A DNA stretch of 64,000 nt from Ectopseudomonas oleovorans (GCF_003052605.1 NZ_QASO01000005.1:51345-115344), one strand, 5' to 3'; positions 42,926-51,583 are shown, counted from the first letter of the stretch. Translations and numbers: made by a program. Notes: a model not told the origin generated them from the sequence alone.

Positions 42926-42963
42926 TCCGAGCTACCAGAGCGCGACAAGGCGAAACGGTTGAT

Positions 42964-42992
42964 TTGACCGCATCCCCCCTGGGGGATAGGAT
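42964..42992 (+). promoter_or_regulatory. Promoter with CsoR/RcnR-type operator (repressor gene)
   Basis: TTGACC (42964-42969), 17 bp and TAGGAT (42987-42992) frame ATCCCCCCTGGGGGAT. The unit is almost the same as that at 38341-38370. It lies 33 bp before the repressor ATG and 39 bp from the divergent His-rich gene, so binding could repress both directions. Confidence 0.78.
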
Positions 42993-43025
42993 GCCGCGGC
43001 CAGTATGGTTGCACGGACCTCATCG

Positions 43026-43313
43026 ATGAGCAAGCACGAACACGGACACCAGCACCAAAGTCATAAGGACATCATCAAAAGGTTGAAGCGCGCTGAAGGA
43101 CACATGCGCAGCATCGTCACCATGATCGAAGACGGTCGCGCCTGTGTGGACATCGCCCAACAGCTGTATGCGGTTGAAAAAGCGGTCTGCCAGGCCAAGC
43201 GCACTCTGATTCAGGATCACATTGATCACTGCCTGGAGCACACCGTCGGCGCCTTAAACAGCGGTGAACGCGCACCACTGGAAGAGTTCAAGCAGATAAC
43301 CAAGTACCTGTAG
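43026..43313 (+). CDS. CsoR/RcnR-family metal-sensing repressor (InrS/NreA-like ligands)
   Basis: This 95-residue DUF156 protein is all-helical: KDIIKRLKRAEGHMRSIVTM, GRACVDIAQQLYAVEKAVCQ and IDHCLEHTVGAL. Ligand positions read His8-Cys40-His65-Cys69. From memory, this spacing equals that of the nickel sensor InrS (His21-Cys53-His78-Cys82), differs from RcnR (last ligand His) and has the N-terminal His that copper CsoRs lack. The start at ATG 43026 puts the His-rich MSKHEHGHQHQSH segment first. Metal binding should release the G/C-tract operators at 38341 and 42964. Confidence 0.85.
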   Translation: MSKHEHGHQHQSHKDIIKRLKRAEGHMRSIVTMIEDGRACVDIAQQLYAVEKAVCQAKRTLIQDHIDHCLEHTVGALNSGERAPLEEFKQITKYL

Positions 43314-43380
43314 AGCCCACCATGGCGACTCACATCTTCTCGATCATGGCAGGACTGGCTTAGTCACCTAGGGAGTCTAT

Positions 43381-43821
43381 GTGTGGGACTTGCCGGCCTA
43401 CCTCGGCCTGTTCATCGCAGCCTTCGGCGCTGCGACCCTTCTGCCTCTGCAGTCAGAGGCGGTGCTGGTTGGCCTGCTGCTGACAAGCGATTACTCCATT
43501 ACTGCACTGTTGCTGGTGGCCACTGCCGGCAACGTCCTAGGCTCAGCAGTCAACTGGGTACTCGGTCGCTATATCGAGCGATACCGGAGTAGACGTTGGT
43601 TTCCGCTCAGTGAAGAAAAGCTAGGCCGTGCACAACGTGCCTATCACCGATACGGGCGCTGGTCGTTACTGTTGAGCTGGGTGCCAGTCATTGGTGATCC
43701 GCTAACCATGATCGCTGGGGTAATGCGCGAGCCACTCTGGAGCTTCCTGTTGATCGTCTTGGTCGCCAAAGCTACTCGCTACATGGTACTTGCAGCACTG
43801 ACTCTGGGTATCGCGGGATGA
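43381..43821 (+). CDS. YqaA/DedA-like small membrane protein
   Basis: This 146-residue protein has about four membrane segments: LGLFIAAFGAATLLPLQSEA, TALLLVATAGNVLGSAVNWV, LLLSWVPVIGDPLTMIAGVM and FLLIVLVAKATRYMVLAAL. These match the YqaA branch of the SNARE-associated/DedA family. It starts at GTG 43381 and overlaps the TraX-like gene by 4 bp. Role in metal cargo is unknown; DedA proteins affect membrane homeostasis. Confidence 0.82.
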   Translation: MWDLPAYLGLFIAAFGAATLLPLQSEAVLVGLLLTSDYSITALLLVATAGNVLGSAVNWVLGRYIERYRSRRWFPLSEEKLGRAQRAYHRYGRWSLLLSWVPVIGDPLTMIAGVMREPLWSFLLIVLVAKATRYMVLAALTLGIAG

Positions 43822-44525
43822 GGCGTGACGCAGGCCTAGATCTCATTAAGTGGCTGGCCATGCTGACGATGGTCATCGACCACCTACGCTACCTGTGGCC
43901 ACAAGCAGAAGGGTGGTTGTTTTTTATTGGCCGGCTGGCCTTTCCGCTGTTCTGCCTGGGTATTGCTGCCAACGTATCCCGTTCACGCCCAGGGCAGTTG
44001 TACACCACAGGTAATGCTCGATACCTGATATGGCTGGGGGTTTTCTCGGTTGTATCTGAGCTGCCTTATCACATGCTTTCCACCGAAAGCAGTTCGATGA
44101 ACATCATGCCTACGCTCATGCTGGGCTTGTTGATAGCTTGGAGCGTCCATCATCAAGGACGAGACGGCTTGCTTATCGGTGTTGTGAGCCTAGCTGTCGC
44201 ATTCATGCTGCATGACCGGCTCATGTATGGCTCTTTTGGAGTACTGCTTCCTGCCGCATTGGTTGTGGCCATACAGCGCCCGGGCCCAGCCTGGCTTCTT
44301 CCAGCAGTGCTCTGTGTCTTGGCCAACAGCCGTAATCGCTGGGCTGAAGGCTGGGGGCTCGAATCTGCGGAGGCCAGTATTGTCGCGGAGTTCACGGCCC
44401 CTCTGATCGGTTTATGGCTACTGCGTGCGCCCATCATGTGGCGTATCTGGCCGGTGAGGCGGTGGGGATACTTCTTCTATCCCGCTCATTTGCTCATGCT
44501 CTCAGGCCTTCGGTCAGTGGTGTAA
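43818..44525 (+). CDS. TraX-family membrane protein
   Basis: This 235-residue protein has about eight membrane helices and TraX features: GLDLIKWLAMLTMVIDHLRY at the start, GRLAFPLFCLGIAANVSRS, and YFFYPAHLLMLSGLR near the end. TraX acetylates F pilin in the F plasmid; chromosomal homologues have acyltransferase-like roles. Here it is coupled to a YqaA gene within metal cargo rather than the transfer operon, so a pilin role is not implied. Confidence 0.85.
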   Translation: MRRDAGLDLIKWLAMLTMVIDHLRYLWPQAEGWLFFIGRLAFPLFCLGIAANVSRSRPGQLYTTGNARYLIWLGVFSVVSELPYHMLSTESSSMNIMPTLMLGLLIAWSVHHQGRDGLLIGVVSLAVAFMLHDRLMYGSFGVLLPAALVVAIQRPGPAWLLPAVLCVLANSRNRWAEGWGLESAEASIVAEFTAPLIGLWLLRAPIMWRIWPVRRWGYFFYPAHLLMLSGLRSVV

Positions 44526-44629
44526 AAACTATTGTTCCTGGCGCGTCTTGCGCTATGAAGGCCTTTTGCCATACTGCGACTTCATGGCCTGATGCTGTGA
44601 GTGAGAACATCAAGGAATAGGAGTTCCAG

Positions 44630-44764
44630 ATGAAAAAGCTTTCTGCTGCACTTATCGCCGCCCTAATTGCCCTGACCTCTGTAACGGCACTCGCCCACAG
44701 CGGTGGTACTGACTCAAAGGGATGCCATCGTAACCATAAGACTGGCGACAACCACTGCCATTGA
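44630..44764 (+). CDS. Short exported YHYH-like His/Cys peptide
   Basis: This 44-residue gene encodes a signal peptide (MKKLSAALIAALIALTSVTA, cut after ALA) and a short mature part HSGGTDSKGCHRNHKTGDNH then CH. The CHxNHKTGDNHCH pattern is that of small YHYH-domain periplasmic proteins and could bind a metal ion. It follows the TraX-like gene at 105 bp. Confidence 0.7.
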   Translation: MKKLSAALIAALIALTSVTALAHSGGTDSKGCHRNHKTGDNHCH

Positions 44765-44775
44765 GTTAGGTACAG

Positions 44776-44804
44776 GCCAAACCGCCAATGATTGGCGGCT
44801 TGGC
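44776..44804. terminator. Bidirectional hairpin between YHYH and chrA genes
   Basis: GCCAA-a-CCGCCAAT pairs with ATTGGCGG-c-TTGGC around a single G (effective loop 3-5 nt), giving a long stem between convergent genes. CTCTTTA follows on the plus strand. Confidence 0.75.
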
Positions 44805-44827
44805 TCTTTAAACGATTAACTTCTTTC

Positions 44828-46189
44828 TTAATAGAGCAGCCAATACGTCAGTAGCCCTGTCAGGGCACATCCGATCAGTACTTGAATGACGCTGCGCTTG
44901 TAGCGGAACAGAGCGACAGCGGCGCCCAGCGCAATCAACGCAGAAGGCCAGTCGAATTGCCCACCGAAGCCCTGAGGCCAGAGGACGTGGTAGCCGAAGA
45001 ACAAGGCAAGGTTGAGGATCACCCCCACGACAGCGGCCGTGATACCGGTCAGCGGCGCAGTGAACTTAAGCTCATTGTGGGTGGATTCCACTAGAGGGCC
45101 GCCGGCAAGGATGAACAGGAATGACGGCAGGAAGGTAAACCAGGTGACCAGTGTCGCGGCCACCGCTCCGGCGAGAAAAGCCTGATCCGCCCCAAAGACC
45201 TGCTGAACGTATGCCCCCACGAAAGCAACGAACGCCACCACCATGATCAGTGGGCCAGGCGTACTTTCCCCAAGGGCCAGGCCGTCGATCATCTGTGTAG
45301 GCGTCAGCCAGCCGTAGTGGCCGATAGCGCCCTGGTACACGTAGGGCAATACCGCGTAGGCACCCCCGAACGTGAGCAGCGCGGCCTTGGTGAAGAACCA
45401 GCCCATTTGGGTCAGGGTGCCGTCCCAGCCGAAGGAGATGATCAGCAACCCCATCGGCAGCACCCAGAGCGCCACACCTGCCACCAGTAACATTGCCAGA
45501 CGCGACCATCGAAAACGTGCGTGCTCGGGCGTGGGGGTGTCATCGTCGATCAACGCCGGGCCAAAGCTCTTCTTACCGGCAGCGTGTCCGCCACCTACGC
45601 GAAACTTCTCCGGGGCCAGTTTGCCGCCTATGAAGCCGAGGATCGCCGCACCCAGCACAATCAATGGGAACGGTACGTTGAGCGCGAAGATGGCGACGAA
45701 GGAAGCCGCGGCAATAGCCCACAGCCAATTGTTCTGCAGCGCCCGGGAACCGATCCGATGGGCTGCTTGCACGACGATGGCGGTTACCGCTGGCTTGATG
45801 CCATAGAAGATCCCGGCCACCAATGGAACGTCACCATAGGCGATGTATACCCACGACAGCCCGATCAGGATGAACAGCGAGGGCAGCACGAATAGTACGC
45901 CGGCGATCACCCCACCCCAGGTTCGATGCAGCAGCCAACCTATGTAAGTCGCCAGCTGCTGCGCCTCTGGCCCAGGTAGGAGCATGCAGTAGTTGAGGGC
46001 ATGCAGGAACCGGCGTTCGGATATCCAGCGTCGGCGCTCGACCAACTCCTGGTGCAGAATCGAAATCTGCCCGGCGGGCCCCCCGAAGCTGATGAAGCCA
46101 ATCTTGAGCCAGAACAGCACAGCCTGAATCAGACTGACGGATTCGACGCGTTCCAGATCCTGGGTACTGCTCGTGGTGACTTCACTCAT
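44828..46189 (-). CDS. chrA: Chromate transporter ChrA
   Basis: This 453-residue long-chain CHR protein has two homologous halves of about six helices. Half one has FWLKIGFISFGGPAGQISIL and LHALNYCMLLPGPEAQQLAT. Half two has WFFTKAALLTFGGAYAVLPY and MIDGLALGESTPGPLIMVVA. The FGGP and PGPEAQQLA motifs define ChrA. It effluxes chromate, probably as an antiporter. The start at 46189 overlaps the end of chrB by 8 bp. Together they form a chrBA operon. Confidence 0.95.
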   Translation of the reverse strand: MSEVTTSSTQDLERVESVSLIQAVLFWLKIGFISFGGPAGQISILHQELVERRRWISERRFLHALNYCMLLPGPEAQQLATYIGWLLHRTWGGVIAGVLFVLPSLFILIGLSWVYIAYGDVPLVAGIFYGIKPAVTAIVVQAAHRIGSRALQNNWLWAIAAASFVAIFALNVPFPLIVLGAAILGFIGGKLAPEKFRVGGGHAAGKKSFGPALIDDDTPTPEHARFRWSRLAMLLVAGVALWVLPMGLLIISFGWDGTLTQMGWFFTKAALLTFGGAYAVLPYVYQGAIGHYGWLTPTQMIDGLALGESTPGPLIMVVAFVAFVGAYVQQVFGADQAFLAGAVAATLVTWFTFLPSFLFILAGGPLVESTHNELKFTAPLTGITAAVVGVILNLALFFGYHVLWPQGFGGQFDWPSALIALGAAVALFRYKRSVIQVLIGCALTGLLTYWLLY

Positions 46190-47129
46190 CGCCTTTCTCT
46201 TCTTTCTCGAAGGCCGCCAGTAGCCCATCGAAGATGGCGCAAGCTGCTGTCAGCAAGTGGTCGTCGTTGGTAATGGTTTCCCGCAGTCCAGCCAATACTC
46301 GCTCGATCCCCGAGGCCTCGGGCGGCTGCGAGCCCCCTACATCCAGGTAGTGCACCAAGGCTGAAACGCGATCCAGGCCCGGCTCATTCAGGGCAAAGCA
46401 GGCTTGCAGGGTCTCGAATGTGACGAGCGGCCCGACATGACTGAAGGCCGCACCATCGAAGTCGAAACCTAGCGCATCAGGCGGGCAATCACCTGGGGAC
46501 TCCAACCAGAGGATCGTGGCTTTCGGGTCGATGAAGCGCCGTATCAGCCAGGCGCTGGCCAGGCGATCTACCCAGGGTCTCCTGCGGGTCGCCCAAACTC
46601 GTCCTTGATAGCTGTGTCGCTCAAGCTGCTCGATGGGATGGTCATGGCTGCTCGGTTCGTCCTGCGACAGCGCTCGGCTAATGGCGAGTTCCAGCGCTTG
46701 CAGCGCAGCGTCGGTGTGCTGTCGAACCGCCGTGGGAAAGAAGTCGATGGCGGTAATCTGAGCAAACGCCTTACGCAGCTTGCGTACCTGCTTGGTACTG
46801 GCAAGGGCGTTGTCCGGTGTGAGTTGCGCTTGGCACGCCTCGATCTCGATTCGCAACTTGGCGTAATCCTCGTTACGGTCGAACAGCTCAACAAACCGAG
46901 AGCCCTGCGGATCATCGATAGGAAGCAGAAAGGCCGTGCCGTTGATAGAGAGAATATCGCGCTCAACAGCAGACAAGGCTTCTAGGCACTCTTCATTGTT
47001 CGGCAGAAGGTATACGCCGTCGCGAAGGACGGCGGCGCCGCTGGCCTTCAGCGCACGCCACGCCCGCATACGAGCTGTGGCGTTTGCCGTAGGAAGTCCG
47101 ATAACGAGCGCTAGCCAGTGATTTTTCAT
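46182..47129 (-). CDS. chrB: Chromate resistance protein/regulator ChrB
   Basis: This 315-residue protein matches ChrB: WLALVIGLPTANATARMRAW at the N-terminus and the conserved C-terminal WATRRRPWVDRLASAWLIRR and FDFDGAAFSHVGPLVTFETL. ChrB senses chromate and controls chrA; the C-terminal half alone also occurs as a chromate-response protein. It is the first gene of the operon, just after a dyad at 47149-47169. Confidence 0.93.
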   Translation of the reverse strand: MKNHWLALVIGLPTANATARMRAWRALKASGAAVLRDGVYLLPNNEECLEALSAVERDILSINGTAFLLPIDDPQGSRFVELFDRNEDYAKLRIEIEACQAQLTPDNALASTKQVRKLRKAFAQITAIDFFPTAVRQHTDAALQALELAISRALSQDEPSSHDHPIEQLERHSYQGRVWATRRRPWVDRLASAWLIRRFIDPKATILWLESPGDCPPDALGFDFDGAAFSHVGPLVTFETLQACFALNEPGLDRVSALVHYLDVGGSQPPEASGIERVLAGLRETITNDDHLLTAACAIFDGLLAAFEKEEKGDE

Positions 47130-47148
47130 GTAGAGAGTGAAACATAAA

Positions 47149-47169
47149 TTGATGTTATATCTACATTAA
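47149..47169. promoter_or_regulatory. Dyad upstream of chrB, candidate operator
   Basis: TTgATGT-TATATCT-ACATtAA is an inverted repeat with 6 of 7 arm positions paired, lying 20 bp before the chrB start on the minus strand within AT-rich promoter DNA. ChrB self-regulation through such a site is plausible. Confidence 0.5.
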
Positions 47170-47549
47170 ACTTTGTTGCGATAGCTGAGAAGCCCCCTGC
47201 GTTGATTTCCAAGCAGGCGGGGACTAAAGAACGTATGGGGTCAGGATTGGTTATCTGAGCAATCTAGGGCACTGAGCTAGGCGGTATCTACTACCACTCC
47301 TAATGAGCGTGTAGTCAACGTCGCCTTCTGGCCGGTATCTGCCAGTCGCCAGATGCGGCTTCGGATCGACATCTACCTCATGTACACACCCTGCTGAGTT
47401 TATCTGCTAACCGCCACAGTCTGCTGTGTTGCCCCATCCTTCTTAGTCCTCGCCGAAACGGTCTTTGACCCCGACTCCTCCAGTACCGAACCTTTCGCCC
47501 GCGGCACATCTGCGTGCCGTGCGTATTGCCTGGGAGGTTGGGTTCAGGG
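47170..47549. other. Cargo-backbone junction, no gene
   Basis: About 380 bp between chrB and traG. Only short frames occur, on both strands, none with family pattern. GGCCGGTATCTGCCAGTCGC at 47334 resembles in reverse the element at 37.0 kb. GGGAGGTTGGG before 47550 serves as the traG ribosome site. This is the right edge of the accessory insertion. Confidence 0.5.
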
Positions 47550-49541
47550 ATGCATGCAACAACGGTTCTGTACGGCCAAGTGCTGGTGGTGTTGGCCATT
47601 ACCCTGTCCGGGGTGTGGGGTGCCACGCAGTGGACGGCTGCTGCGCTCGGCTATCAAGCTCGCCTGGGGGCGCCCTGGTTCGAATTGCTGGGCACGCCGG
47701 TCTATTACCCCTGGCGTCTGTTCGAGTGGTGGTTCGCCTTCGATGCCTACGCCCCTGAGGTCTTCAACGTCGGCGGCAGCATCGCCGCCTGCAGCAGCTT
47801 GCTGGCATTGGTAGTGGCCATCGGCATGGCGATTTGGCGCGCCCGCCAAGCGCGCCGGGTCACCACCTACGGCTCGGCGCGCTGGGCCGATGCCGATGAG
47901 GTGCGCCAGGCCGGCCTGACCCAGCCCGCGGGTGTGTTCCTCGGCCAGTTCGACGATCAGTACCTACGTCACGAAGGCCCCGAGCATGTGCTGACCTTCG
48001 CGCCGACGCGCTCGGGCAAGGGCGTCGGCCTGGTGGTACCCACCCTGCTCTCCTGGCCGGCCTCGGCGGTCATCCACGACATCAAGGGCGAGAACTGGAG
48101 CCTTACCGCAGGATGGCGATCACGCTTCTCACACTGTCTGTTATTCAACCCCACCGACCTGGCCTCAGCCGCCTACAACCCGCTGCTGGAAGTACGTCGC
48201 GGTGCCCATGAGGTGCGCGACGTACAGAACATCGCAGACATCCTGGTCGATCCTGAAGGCGCGCTGGAGCGACGCAATCACTGGGAGAAGACCAGTCACG
48301 CGCTGCTGGTCGGGGCCATCCTGCACGTGCTCTACGCCGGCCAGGACAAGACCCTGCGCGGCGTCGCCAACTTCCTCTCCGATCCGGCCTGCACCTTCGA
48401 GCTGACGCTGCACCGGATGATGACCACGCCGCACCTGGGCGATGCTCCGCATCCAGTGGTGGCTTCGGCGGCGCGGGAGGTACTGAATAAGAGCGACAAC
48501 GAGCGCTCGGGCGTGCTGTCCACGGCGATGTCCTTCCTCGGCCTTTACCGCGACCCGACGGTGGCCGAGGTCACCTCTCGCTGCGACTGGCGCATCGCCG
48601 ACCTGATCACGGCCGAGCATCCGGTGTCGCTGTACCTAGTGGTGCCGCCCTCGGATATCAGCCGCACCAAGCCGCTGATCCGCCTGATCCTCAACCAGGT
48701 AGGCAGGCGCCTGACCGAGTCGCTCGACGGCTCCGACGGCATCGAGCGGAGGCACAAGCTGCTGCTGATGCTCGATGAGTTTCCGGCGCTGGGGCGGCTG
48801 GATTTCTTCGAGACGGCGCTGGCCTTCATGGCCGGCTATGGGCTGCGCGCCTTCCTCATATCGCAGTCGCTGAACCAGATCGACAAGGCCTACGGCCAGA
48901 ACCACTCGATCCTCGATAACTGCCATGTGCGGGTGACCTTCGCCACCAACGACGAACGCACCGCCAAACGCATCTCCGAGACCCTGGGCACTGCTACCGA
49001 ACTGCGCGCGCAGCGCAACTATGCCGGCCACCGATTGGCACCCTGGCTCGGCCATCTGATGGTGTCGCGCCAGGAAACCGCACGCCCGCTGCTGACCCCG
49101 GGAGAGGTGATGCAACTGCCCAGCGAGGAGGCCGTGGTGATGCTCTCCGGCCTGGCGCCAATCCGCGCGAAGAAGCTGCGCTACTTCACCGATGCCAACT
49201 TCCAGAGCCGAGTGCTGCCCGCCCCGCGCTTGCAGCCGGGCCGCTATGCCGACGCACCGTCGCCACGCACAGACGATTGGAGCGACCTGGCCGTGCCTTC
49301 GCCCCCCGGCGCTGCGCCGGCTCACTTGGCCGATGTAGAGAGCGTCGAGGACGGCGGCCCACGCCGTCAGCCCGAACTAGAGGAGCTCGCCCAGTTGCCG
49401 GATCACGACGAGCTAGCTAGCGACCTGCTGCTGCTCGACGAGGACGACATCCCACCGCCCTTCCCCACCCAGCCGGATCCGCGCCTGCAGCGCGTGGCGC
49501 GGCTGGCCGCCCTCGACCCTGACGATGGAATAGCCCTATGA
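47550..49541 (+). CDS. traG: TraG/VirD4-type coupling protein
   Basis: This 663-residue protein has N-terminal membrane helices (YGQVLVVLAITLSGVWGATQ and SIAACSSLLALVVAIGMAIW), Walker A LTFAPTRSGKGVGLVVPTLL (near residues 147-160), Walker B KLLLMLDEFPALGRLDFFE (near 410) and an acidic C-terminal tail. It links the relaxosome to the Trb channel and powers DNA transfer. The ATG at 47550 fits the GGGAGG site. Its stop overlaps the next gene by 4 bp. Confidence 0.95.
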   Translation: MHATTVLYGQVLVVLAITLSGVWGATQWTAAALGYQARLGAPWFELLGTPVYYPWRLFEWWFAFDAYAPEVFNVGGSIAACSSLLALVVAIGMAIWRARQARRVTTYGSARWADADEVRQAGLTQPAGVFLGQFDDQYLRHEGPEHVLTFAPTRSGKGVGLVVPTLLSWPASAVIHDIKGENWSLTAGWRSRFSHCLLFNPTDLASAAYNPLLEVRRGAHEVRDVQNIADILVDPEGALERRNHWEKTSHALLVGAILHVLYAGQDKTLRGVANFLSDPACTFELTLHRMMTTPHLGDAPHPVVASAAREVLNKSDNERSGVLSTAMSFLGLYRDPTVAEVTSRCDWRIADLITAEHPVSLYLVVPPSDISRTKPLIRLILNQVGRRLTESLDGSDGIERRHKLLLMLDEFPALGRLDFFETALAFMAGYGLRAFLISQSLNQIDKAYGQNHSILDNCHVRVTFATNDERTAKRISETLGTATELRAQRNYAGHRLAPWLGHLMVSRQETARPLLTPGEVMQLPSEEAVVMLSGLAPIRAKKLRYFTDANFQSRVLPAPRLQPGRYADAPSPRTDDWSDLAVPSPPGAAPAHLADVESVEDGGPRRQPELEELAQLPDHDELASDLLLLDEDDIPPPFPTQPDPRLQRVARLAALDPDDGIAL

Positions 49542-49972
49542 GCCGAGCCCGCCTCAACCTGTTTATCCAACCCGAGCATGCCAAGCGCCTGAACGAACTG
49601 GCGATCACCAAGGGTGTGTCGAAATCCTCGATCATCGCCGCGGCGCTGGCTTCCTGGCTGTCGCCCGAGTCGGGCGAGCAGCGCGAGGTGGCCATGGCCA
49701 AACGCCTGGATCGCCTGTCGCGCCAATTCGAGCGCCTGGAGCGCGACCAGCACATCCTGATCGAGACCGTGGCGCTCTACGTGCGCTACTACCTCACGGT
49801 GAGCACACCGGTACCAGAGGCGCATCAGGAAGCAGCACGCGCGCAGGGCAAGCTGCGCTTCAGCCAGTTCGTCGAACAACTGGGGCGCCACCTGCAGCGC
49901 GGACGCAGCCTGGTCAGAGACGTACACGAAGAGGTTCAGGCAGAGGCTCAGGTCTCGGGAGAGCGTTCATGA
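49538..49972 (+). CDS. CopG/RHH-type protein of the trb operon
   Basis: This 144-residue protein has an N-terminal ribbon-helix-helix (RARLNLFIQPEHAKRLNELA, ITKGVSKSSIIAAALASWLS), then a coiled-coil part (AKRLDRLSRQFERLERDQHI) and a charged tail. It lies between traG and trbB with 4-bp overlaps on both sides, as in Tn4371-type elements. It probably regulates the transfer operon or assists the relaxosome. Confidence 0.83.
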   Translation: MSRARLNLFIQPEHAKRLNELAITKGVSKSSIIAAALASWLSPESGEQREVAMAKRLDRLSRQFERLERDQHILIETVALYVRYYLTVSTPVPEAHQEAARAQGKLRFSQFVEQLGRHLQRGRSLVRDVHEEVQAEAQVSGERS

Positions 49973-50976
49973 CTGTCCCCTCCTCCCCAGTGCTGAGCGC
50001 CGCGGCAACTTCCCTGGATCGTCGCACCCGCATGCTGCGCACAGCGATGGGCCCGCTGATCGCTACCGCCCTGGACGACCCGGACGTGGTCGAGGTGATG
50101 CTCAACCCCGACGGCGTGCTTTGGCTGGATCGCCTGTCCGCCGGTCGCTCCCATCTGGGCACGCTGGCGGCTGCCGATGGTGAACGGATCATCCGCCTGG
50201 TGGCAGCGCATGTCGGCCAGGAGGTACACCGTAACAAGCCGCTGCTGAGCGCCGAGTTGCCGGAAACCGGCGAGCGCTTCGAAGGTGTACTGCCGCCCGT
50301 AGTGGCCGGGCCGACCTTCGCCCTGCGCAAACGCGCCGCCGGTGTCATCCCGCTGCAGCAGTACGTGGCCGACGGCATTCTCAGCGCCGCGCAGGCTGAG
50401 CACCTGCACGTGGCCGTGCGTGAGCGGCAGAACATCCTGGTGGCCGGCGGTACCAGCAGCGGCAAGACCACCCTGGCCAATGCACTGCTGGCCGAGGTAG
50501 CCGGCAGCGGCGACCGCGTGCTGGTGCTGGAGGACACGGTCGAGCTGCAGTGCCCGGCCCTCGACCATGTCGCCCTGCGTACCAAACCCGGCGTGGTGTC
50601 CATGGCCGATCTGGTGCGCAGCACGCTGCGCCTGCGCCCCGATCGCGTGGTGGTCGGCGAGGTGCGCGGCGGCGAGGCGCTGGATCTGGTCAAGGCCTGG
50701 GGCACCGGCCATCCCGGTGGCATCGCCACCATTCACGCCGGTTCCGCCCAGGGCGCGCTGCTGCGCCTGGAGCAACTGATTCTGGAAGTCGCCCTGACCG
50801 CGCCGCGGGCGTTGATCGCCGAAGCGGTCAACCTGGTGGTGTTCCTCGCCGGGCGTGGCCGCACGCGCCATGTCCAGCAGATCGCCCGCGTGATCGGCCA
50901 TGACGAGCGCGGCTACCAGCTCAGCTCCCTCGACACCTTCCTTCGCTCTACCTCTGCTTCAGGAGCTCAGTCATGA
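49969..50976 (+). CDS. trbB: TrbB, VirB11-type ATPase
   Basis: This 335-residue protein has the VirB11 N-terminal domain, Walker A LVAGGTSSGKTTLANALL (near residues 158-170), the Asp box LVLEDTVELQCPALDHVALR and the Walker B/His box VVVGEVRGGEALDLVKAWGT with GHPGGIATIHAG. It is the hexameric motor at the base of the type IV secretion system, switching between pilus assembly and DNA transfer. It overlaps trbC by 4 bp. Confidence 0.95.
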   Translation: MTVPSSPVLSAAATSLDRRTRMLRTAMGPLIATALDDPDVVEVMLNPDGVLWLDRLSAGRSHLGTLAAADGERIIRLVAAHVGQEVHRNKPLLSAELPETGERFEGVLPPVVAGPTFALRKRAAGVIPLQQYVADGILSAAQAEHLHVAVRERQNILVAGGTSSGKTTLANALLAEVAGSGDRVLVLEDTVELQCPALDHVALRTKPGVVSMADLVRSTLRLRPDRVVVGEVRGGEALDLVKAWGTGHPGGIATIHAGSAQGALLRLEQLILEVALTAPRALIAEAVNLVVFLAGRGRTRHVQQIARVIGHDERGYQLSSLDTFLRSTSASGAQS

Positions 50977-51314
50977 CTGTCCTTCAGCTTTCCGCTGCTT
51001 ATCGCCGCCGCGTCATCGGTGCCTTGATGCTCGGCGCCTTCTGCCTGGGCGCTTCCCTGCCCGTGCTCGCCGCCGGCTCCGGCATGCCCTGGGAGGGACC
51101 GCTGCAATCGATCCTTGACTCGGTACAGGGCCCGGTGGCGCGCATCATCGCGGTGATCATCATCATTACCACTGGCCTGACGCTGGCCTTCGGCGACACC
51201 AGCGGCGGATTTCGAAAGCTGATCCAGATCGTCTTCGGCCTGTCGATCGCCTTCGCCGCCTCGTCGTTCTTCCTCAGCTTCTTCAGCTTTGCCGGCGGGG
51301 CGGTGATCGCATGA
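50973..51314 (+). CDS. trbC: TrbC, pilin precursor
   Basis: This 113-residue protein has a long signal segment (VIGALMLGAFCLGASLPVLA, cut after LAA) and two membrane helices (IIAVIIIITTGLTLAFGDTS, IQIVFGLSIAFAASSFFLSF), the VirB2/TrbC pattern. It is the pilus subunit, processed and perhaps cyclised by TraF (24759). It overlaps trbD. Confidence 0.93.
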   Translation: MTVLQLSAAYRRRVIGALMLGAFCLGASLPVLAAGSGMPWEGPLQSILDSVQGPVARIIAVIIIITTGLTLAFGDTSGGFRKLIQIVFGLSIAFAASSFFLSFFSFAGGAVIA

Positions 51315-51583
51315 ACGGCGAGCGCGAACTCATCCCCGGTTTCGAGGTGCCACTGCACCGCTCGCTGGCCGAGCCGATTCTGCTCGGTGGCGCGCCGCGC
51401 AACGTGGCGATCCTCAACGGCACTCTGGCGGCAGTGGTCGGCCTGGGCCTGCAGCTGTGGCTGCCGGGCTTGGCGCTCTGGTTGGTCGGCCACTCGCTGG
51501 CGGTGTGGGGTGCCCGTCTGGACCCGCAGTTCCTGCAGGTGTTTGCCCGGCACATCAAGCAGCCGTCGCTGCTGGATGTGTGA
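51311..51583 (+). CDS. trbD: TrbD, VirB3-like inner-membrane component
   Basis: This 90-residue protein begins GFEVPLHRSLAEPILLGGAP and has one or two helices (VAILNGTLAAVVGLGLQLWL, LALWLVGHSLAVW), then ARLDPQFLQVFARHIKQPS. This is the TrbD/VirB3 pattern. It sits just before the TrbE ATPase, its usual partner. Confidence 0.93.
   Translation: MNGERELIPGFEVPLHRSLAEPILLGGAPRNVAILNGTLAAVVGLGLQLWLPGLALWLVGHSLAVWGARLDPQFLQVFARHIKQPSLLDV

Noticed and set aside
43005..43025. Upstream ATG for the CsoR/RcnR-type repressor
   Set aside because: It adds MVARTSS, puts the ligand histidine out of register and lies too close to the promoter; ATG 43026 fits the family.
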